The notes under the pieces are model-generated. The model ran no database searches. It had not been told where the DNA came from and saw only the letters and a list, made by a program, of their open reading frames with translations. Both the position numbers and the translations under genes were made by a program. DNA of 41,947 nt from an uncultured Acidobacteriota bacterium (GTDB lineage Bacteria > Acidobacteriota > Blastocatellia > RBC074), in contig CAIOZW010000121.1 in the NCBI GenBank assembly GCA_903862855.1, positions 1-41,947 on the forward strand, in the 5' to 3' direction. Below are positions 37,937 to 41,947 of the stretch, in pieces; position 1 is the first letter of the stretch; each line of letters starts with the position of its first letter.

Positions 37937-37961
37937 ATGGTGGAAGGATGCCACCATCCTT
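37937..37961. other. Mutually exclusive hairpins downstream of cas5
   Basis: ATGGTGG (37937-37943) pairs with CCACCAT (37951-37957). Alternatively AAGGAT (37944-37949) pairs with ATCCTT (37956-37961). The two stems cannot form together. They lie ~65 nt past the cas5 stop, within a 245-bp gap (37782-38026) that otherwise holds no gene and no CRISPR repeat. Confidence 0.5.
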
Positions 37962-38026
37962 ATTACTCTGCAAGCCGGCGAACCCTGTTCTGATTGGCCA
38001 GGCTGGATCATCACAGTCATCCCTGC

Positions 38027-38731
38027 TCAGCCCTGCCGCCGGGGTCGTCCATAAGTCTTTATCCAACTCTTCTCCGGAGGGAACTGGTGCCGGCTCTCGA
38101 GCGGCGCCATAACCACACCCGTAGTCAGACTGTTGTCCAACCGGTCGATGGCCACCGTCAGCCGGCAGATACCTCGCCGATGTCGAGCATCTGACTCGAG
38201 CAGCACATACCACCAGGTTGGCGGAGGCTCCTCGACCAGCTCGATCTCGTCGATCATGAAACTGTTATCTCCCAGAAATGGCAGTCCGTACCGGTCTGTC
38301 TCCAGTTCTCCACTGACGCCCTTCCTGACCTGCCTGAGCAGCTCCCGATCATCCGACTGCACTCCGATCATTCCGTCGTATCCAACCAGAATCTCCCGCC
38401 GCGCCGGGCTGATATGATACTTGGCACCGTGTGTCATCTCGATCTTGCGGCTCGCGGTCAACCCAACCGGATAACTGTGGAGTTGCTGAAAGAGACGCTC
38501 GACCCTTGGTCTTTCGAGCAGACCAATCGCAATTCCCATCTCCGGCAATCCCTCCCGGATCCCTGTCGTCACTCCCTGAAGCGGCCCGCGCATCTCGATT
38601 CCCGCCAGATTGAGGACCAGTCCATATGCGGCCGATGGTGGCATGACCGGAAAAGTCGCCCGGTAACCACCTGCCTGAAACTGGCGAAAAGCGGCAAATG
38701 GAGCCCTGATTCGTAACCATAATCTCTCCAC
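38027..38731 (-). CDS. cas5: CRISPR-associated protein Cas5 (dev/MYXAN-like type I)
   Basis: Cascade subunit that caps the crRNA 5' handle; in Cas5d-type systems it also cuts pre-crRNA. The ~234-residue protein begins VERLWLRIRAPFAAFRQF, then FPVMPPSAAYGLVLNLAGIEMR (~25-46). This is the N-terminal pattern of Cas5/DevS proteins. The second half has TWWYVLLESD, GICRLTVAIDRL and an FPPEKSW end. I place the start at GTG 38731, four bases after the cas7 stop, because homology begins there. An ATG at 38761 overlapping cas7 is possible. It is last in the operon, and no cas6, cas3 or adaptation gene follows. Confidence 0.8.
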   Translation of the reverse strand: MERLWLRIRAPFAAFRQFQAGGYRATFPVMPPSAAYGLVLNLAGIEMRGPLQGVTTGIREGLPEMGIAIGLLERPRVERLFQQLHSYPVGLTASRKIEMTHGAKYHISPARREILVGYDGMIGVQSDDRELLRQVRKGVSGELETDRYGLPFLGDNSFMIDEIELVEEPPPTWWYVLLESDARHRRGICRLTVAIDRLDNSLTTGVVMAPLESRHQFPPEKSWIKTYGRPRRQG

Positions 38732-38735
38732 GACC

Positions 38736-39650
38736 TCACCCTTCGCTGTTTTCCAGTCCATCGAGACCAGCACCGGCAAGCCAATCATCGGCCAGAGCAG
38801 CGAGCAGCCTCTCCGGACTCTCCATCATCCGCACGCCCTGCCCGGTCAGGAGGTCTCGCTCCTCCTCACCCATTCCCCGCACAATCTCACCGCCAATCCA
38901 GAACTCATCACCCGGCAGATCGTTCGGCCCAATCCTCTTCAATGGCGCAAACTCACCGCCGACCCCAAAGCCATAGGTGTCATACCCTGCGACCAGCCGC
39001 GGAGTAAGCCGTGCCACGATGCTCGCCGGTCCCATGTCATAGAGGCTTCGCGCCTGCCCCCCTGCCACGCGTGCCAGCTCGCCTATCCCACCCAGCAGCG
39101 CTCTTGTCCATTCCGGCCTCTCCCGACACTCCCGCCCCGGAAGGGCCAATGGATACTGATAGGCAGTGTAGGCAACCTCCTGATGAATCAACGCCGCTCT
39201 GGTGGAATTTCGGAAGGGGCTCTCTCCACCCTGGCGTGGTGACTGATGAAAGAGTGTATCGAACCGGTATGGTGTCAAGGCGACGGCCAGATTGACCCGC
39301 AGGAGACTGTCCCGCTTGGCCGGACGATCCCGGTACTGCCTGACCGCCTTCTGATCAGCCACCAGATACCCAAAGAAATAGTCGTCCGCATACCTCTCCG
39401 GATCCGGATACTCACGATACTCAACCGCCAACTGTTCTTCATTGTGAAGCCGCCGCCTGTTGCAGGGTACCTTTGTGGCAAGAATCTCTCGCAGCGCATT
39501 GCGAATCGACTCGGCACTGATGACCGGATAGTCCTGCTCTCCTCTCGTGATCTTCTGGATTACAAGGCGATTCTCCTCGGACTCACCGCGGTAATTGGCG
39601 CTCGGGGCCGGATTGGTCAGGATTGTCGCAAAGAGATTACGATACATCAT
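38736..39650 (-). CDS. cas7: CRISPR-associated protein Cas7 (DevR-like backbone subunit)
   Basis: Backbone subunit that polymerises along the crRNA spacer in type I effector complexes. The ~304-residue protein starts MMYRNLFATILTNPAPSANYRGESEENR and continues with PVISAESIRNALREIL, where the xxSAxxIRxxLR pattern is typical of DevR/Csa2-type Cas7 proteins. A central region runs RVNLAVALTPYRFDTLF, and RARSLYDMGPASIVARLTP-type sequence follows near residue 220. AGGAGG lies 6 nt before the ATG at 39650, inside the end of cas8, so the genes overlap by ~14 bp. An ATG at 39647 is equally possible. Confidence 0.85.
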   Translation of the reverse strand: MMYRNLFATILTNPAPSANYRGESEENRLVIQKITRGEQDYPVISAESIRNALREILATKVPCNRRRLHNEEQLAVEYREYPDPERYADDYFFGYLVADQKAVRQYRDRPAKRDSLLRVNLAVALTPYRFDTLFHQSPRQGGESPFRNSTRAALIHQEVAYTAYQYPLALPGRECRERPEWTRALLGGIGELARVAGGQARSLYDMGPASIVARLTPRLVAGYDTYGFGVGGEFAPLKRIGPNDLPGDEFWIGGEIVRGMGEEERDLLTGQGVRMMESPERLLAALADDWLAGAGLDGLENSEG

Positions 39651-41301
39651 TTCCATCCTCCTCAACGGTTGTTCCAGCCACCGCCGCAATCAGTGCCAGC
39701 ATGGTGAGGGTTCTGATCCTGTCCGGTCTCTTCTCGATCATCACTTCCAACTCTTCCCACCCACCGTTTGAATCTGCCGCAGCGGCGCGGTCACGGCAAG
39801 GCTCGCCTCGCTGCCTCCCACTATCCATTCTTCGTGCCGAATGGATTTGGGAGAGGAAATATTCGATAAAGTCTCGCCCTCGCCGTGCCCGCACACCCAG
39901 GAAGAGCTCCCGGGCCAGACGGGTTCTGAACTGGCGTAATGTCAGCCCATCCGGCTCGGACCGGGCTTCATCACTGGCCGCACCTGCCAATAGTCGCACT
40001 ACTGCCCGGCAGACAAGCGTCTCATCCCCCGGTCCGGTCTCCCTTTCAACCCAGGCAAACACCGCCTCGACATCCCGCCGAAATGGCCCATTCATCAGTG
40101 TCTGTGAGAGGGGCAACTGCTCCAGGAGCCGATCATAGCCCGCATACCACAGATCCTGCTCACCAAGGATATTGACCAGTTGCTGGCGTCGAAAGCCAGG
40201 ATGGTGAAAGAGCATCTTCACCCTGCGGTAGGCTTCAATCAGACCCTCTTCCGGCTCCACCCGGCAGAACTGGAGCTGGCGAACACTGTTTCCCTCACGC
40301 TCGAGATGAAAAAGTTCGACTCCATCAATAATCTCCCCCACCGTCAGCGGTGCCGCCTCTTCACCCAACCGTCGCAGAAGATCGAGTCCCGCCTCCTCCA
40401 CCAGATCGATGATCGATCCAGCCGGTCGGTACTGCCGCGGACGATACGGGTCGGAACTTCGCGCCTTCAGCATCGGTGGAAAGAGACGACCGAACAGGTC
40501 GACCCGTCGCACATCAGGAACCGCCAGTACAAAGCCTCGAAGGTTGAGGTCATTCTCCGGACCATAGAGAACCGGCACATAGACCTGGGCAACCAACGGC
40601 CAGAAGTTGAGCAGAAACTGGTGACGTGCCCGATCCCGGAAAGGGAGCCTCTCTGCCGTTATACTCTGTGCTCCGATAAAGTATGTGCCGGGTAACGACA
40701 CCGCATGATCCCAGCCACGTCGCAGATCATTCCAGACCGTCTCGTAATCATTACTCCGTTCATCGTTCGCTCTTGCCTCATAGGGTCTCCGTGTCGCAGG
40801 AACGCTACGCAATATCGACCAGACGACCTCACGCCAGAGGCGGATCCAGAGGCCATCCTCTTCATCCACTGATGGGTCAAGCTCTGCGAGAAATGCTCCC
40901 TTTGGCACTATTGTCTCGTAGACATAGTACTTCGTCAGCCGCATCCTCCCGCTTTCCGGATCGGGCACCTCCCGCACCTCTTCGCGGAGCGGTGGAATCA
41001 CCTCTCGCGTGCGCTGATTGCGCACTGGCTGAAGTCTCTGCTGCTCTTCGCGCGTCGCGGCATAGAGTCCATTGAAGAGCTCCGAGAGCCCCAGCAGATC
41101 AAGGTAGAGTGTCACCACCTTTTCGGTCACCTCGAGATCGCAGATCCCTCGGGTAACATACTCCTGCTTGATCCAACCGGCCATCAGAACAAGCCCGGCC
41201 AGTCCGGCACGGTGCTGCGCCGATGGAAGCTCGGCCAGCCGGTACTCAATCTCCAGCAGATCGGGATAGGAATCCTTCTTCCTCTTCATAGACGGTGTCA
41301 T
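39637..41301 (-). CDS. cas8: Type I CRISPR large subunit Cas8 (Cmx8/Csx13/DevT-like)
   Basis: Large subunit of a type I effector complex, which recognises PAM and target in active systems. The ~554-residue protein has IEYRLAELPSAQHRAGLAGLVL near the N-terminus (~20-43), a pattern I associate with the MYXAN-type Cmx8/Cas8a1 family. No HD or helicase motifs are present. Assignment rests on this resemblance, on length and on its position directly before cas7 and cas5. I take the ATG at 41301; a TTG at 41313 would start within 3-4 nt of the predicted transcript start. The C-terminal ~60 residues are variable, ending in an acidic stretch. Ends inside the cas7 start. Confidence 0.75.
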   Translation of the reverse strand: MTPSMKRKKDSYPDLLEIEYRLAELPSAQHRAGLAGLVLMAGWIKQEYVTRGICDLEVTEKVVTLYLDLLGLSELFNGLYAATREEQQRLQPVRNQRTREVIPPLREEVREVPDPESGRMRLTKYYVYETIVPKGAFLAELDPSVDEEDGLWIRLWREVVWSILRSVPATRRPYEARANDERSNDYETVWNDLRRGWDHAVSLPGTYFIGAQSITAERLPFRDRARHQFLLNFWPLVAQVYVPVLYGPENDLNLRGFVLAVPDVRRVDLFGRLFPPMLKARSSDPYRPRQYRPAGSIIDLVEEAGLDLLRRLGEEAAPLTVGEIIDGVELFHLEREGNSVRQLQFCRVEPEEGLIEAYRRVKMLFHHPGFRRQQLVNILGEQDLWYAGYDRLLEQLPLSQTLMNGPFRRDVEAVFAWVERETGPGDETLVCRAVVRLLAGAASDEARSEPDGLTLRQFRTRLARELFLGVRARRGRDFIEYFLSQIHSARRMDSGRQRGEPCRDRAAAADSNGGWEELEVMIEKRPDRIRTLTMLALIAAVAGTTVEEDGNDVS

Positions 41302-41322
41302 ACTACCCTGCAACCTGCCTGA

Positions 41323-41331
41323 AATATACCA
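41323..41331 (-). promoter_or_regulatory. Extended -10 promoter candidate for the cas operon
   Basis: On the minus strand TGGTATATT (TGn + TATATT) lies ~20 nt before the cas8 ATG. No good -35 is present. The leader would be ~15 nt, carrying GCAGGG as a short Shine-Dalgarno. The 251-bp gap to birA (41302-41552) contains no repeats and no other gene. Confidence 0.45.
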
Positions 41332-41552
41332 GAAAACCGCCCTTCGTCGGACAGCCGATCGCGTTTTCCATCACACCTCTTCATCCAGCGACCCGGCAAC
41401 AGCTTGTCGCCAGAGCCACAGACGTAGTCTAATCACAATCCGACAATATTTACGATGTTTTCTCTGCACTGCTCCCGGAAGTATCTACTTTTGCGTGCGA
41501 TCGACCAGGGTGCTCCTGCTCTTTCCACACGATAGCTGGTGCAGCTAAGATA

Positions 41553-41947
41553 ATGACGATTTCAACTGGTTGGGTATCTCTACTGACAATGGTCTTCAAT
41601 ATCTGCCACCTCCCGGTCGTCGATTCGACCAACAACTATCTCAGAGCGCTCGTCGATGCCCCGGAGGGAACCTGCATCACGGCCGATCGACAGACTGCCG
41701 GAAGAGGCCGGCAGAGCCGGAACTGGCACTCTGCGGCTGGCGAAGGACTCTACCTCTCGCTCCTCCTCCGCCCGGCAAGGGGCATCGCCAATCTTCCACT
41801 GCTCAGTCTGACAACCGCCATCGCGGTGGCTGAGACCTTTATTGCCATTGGCCTCGACCGGATCGATATCAAATGGCCCAATGACCTCCTGAGCAGCGGA
41901 CGCAAAATCTCTGGAATCCTTATCGAGACAACCGGACTTCAACAGTC
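41553..41947 (+). CDS. birA: Biotin-[acetyl-CoA-carboxylase] ligase, N-terminal part (cut by window end)
   Basis: Attaches biotin to the carboxyl carrier protein via biotinyl-AMP. The visible ~131 residues are the start of the catalytic domain. LPVVDSTNNYL is followed by the biotinyl-AMP loop GRGRQSRNWHS, then GLYLSLLLRP and IKWPNDLLSSGRKISGILIE, all diagnostic. No DNA-binding HTH precedes it, so this is a single-domain ligase that should not act as a biotin repressor. The ATG at 41553 has only a weak purine stretch; ATG 41589 is an alternative. It is divergent from the cas operon. Confidence 0.93.
   Translation, partial: MTISTGWVSLLTMVFNICHLPVVDSTNNYLRALVDAPEGTCITADRQTAGRGRQSRNWHSAAGEGLYLSLLLRPARGIANLPLLSLTTAIAVAETFIAIGLDRIDIKWPNDLLSSGRKISGILIETTGLQQ

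Noticed and set aside
41302-41552. Possible CRISPR array or leader between cas8 and birA
   Set aside because: I found no repeated 25-40 bp unit here or in 37782-38026.

Overview
The window is about 42 kb of bacterial chromosome, roughly 55-58% GC by eye, densely packed and largely housekeeping. Gene content (carA, TPR membrane protein, lepB, typA, guaB, a RodZ-like protein, hisA, topA with many zinc ribbons and a lysine/alanine tail, ileS-lspA-lgt, a YtxH-family protein, tatA, comEC, birA, a heme-copper oxidase subunit III start) together with secreted amidohydrolase and sulfatase genes and a dev/MYXAN-like cas module suggests a Gram-negative member of Acidobacteriota or a related phylum. This assignment is inference from gene content only. 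Most starts I resolved have a purine-rich Shine-Dalgarno, and several good sigma70-type promoters (TTGACA / TATAAT-like, 17-18 bp spacers) are readable.

Layout. 1-4.3 kb (minus): the N-terminus of a cytochrome oxidase subunit III, carA, a TPR membrane protein, lepB and a small YggX-like iron-trafficking protein carrying two CxxC knuckles. 4.6-8.9 kb: typA (+) converges on a rodZ-guaB pair (-) across terminator hairpins. 8.9-9.6 kb holds no gene but has a near-consensus promoter for rodZ-guaB. 9.6-13.3 kb (+): hisA and topA, with an exact 21-bp tandem duplication in front of topA. 13.4-15.3 kb: a SAM methyltransferase with a large C-terminal extension (-) and a divergent small secreted protein (+). 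15.3-25.3 kb (-): a long co-directional run of ileS-lspA-lgt, a glycosyltransferase-methyltransferase fusion, a Wzt-like ABC ATPase with no permease beside it, an exported D-aminoacylase-like protein lacking the usual HxH motif, and a small unknown protein. 25.6-27.2 kb: a coiled-coil membrane protein and a YtxH-like protein (-), with tatA divergent (+). 27.4-33.3 kb (+): an AlbA_2/Schlafen-type protein overlapping a ComEA-like protein, a GT2 and a GT-C glycosyltransferase, and a lipoprotein formylglycine-generating enzyme. 33.3-37.8 kb (-): comEC and an exported formylglycine-type sulfatase. 38.0-41.3 kb (-): a compact cas8-cas7-cas5 operon. 41.55 kb to the end (+): birA, cut by the window edge.

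How the genes relate. ileS-lspA-lgt couples translation with lipoprotein maturation. The GT-MT fusion and the ABC ATPase look like surface-glycan genes, and the GT2/GT-C pair fits polyprenyl-phosphate-sugar synthesis and use. ComEA-like and ComEC are DNA-uptake proteins. The lipoprotein FGE and the nearby sulfatase form a plausible extracytoplasmic enzyme/maturase pair.

The most notable item is the cas module. It encodes the three large-complex proteins of a type I (dev/MYXAN-like) Cascade with overlapping or nearly abutting reading frames. It is flanked directly by a sulfatase gene and birA, and I see no cas3, cas6, cas1, cas2, cas4 or repeat array anywhere in the window. It may be an orphan effector, possibly regulatory, or it may act in trans with a locus elsewhere.
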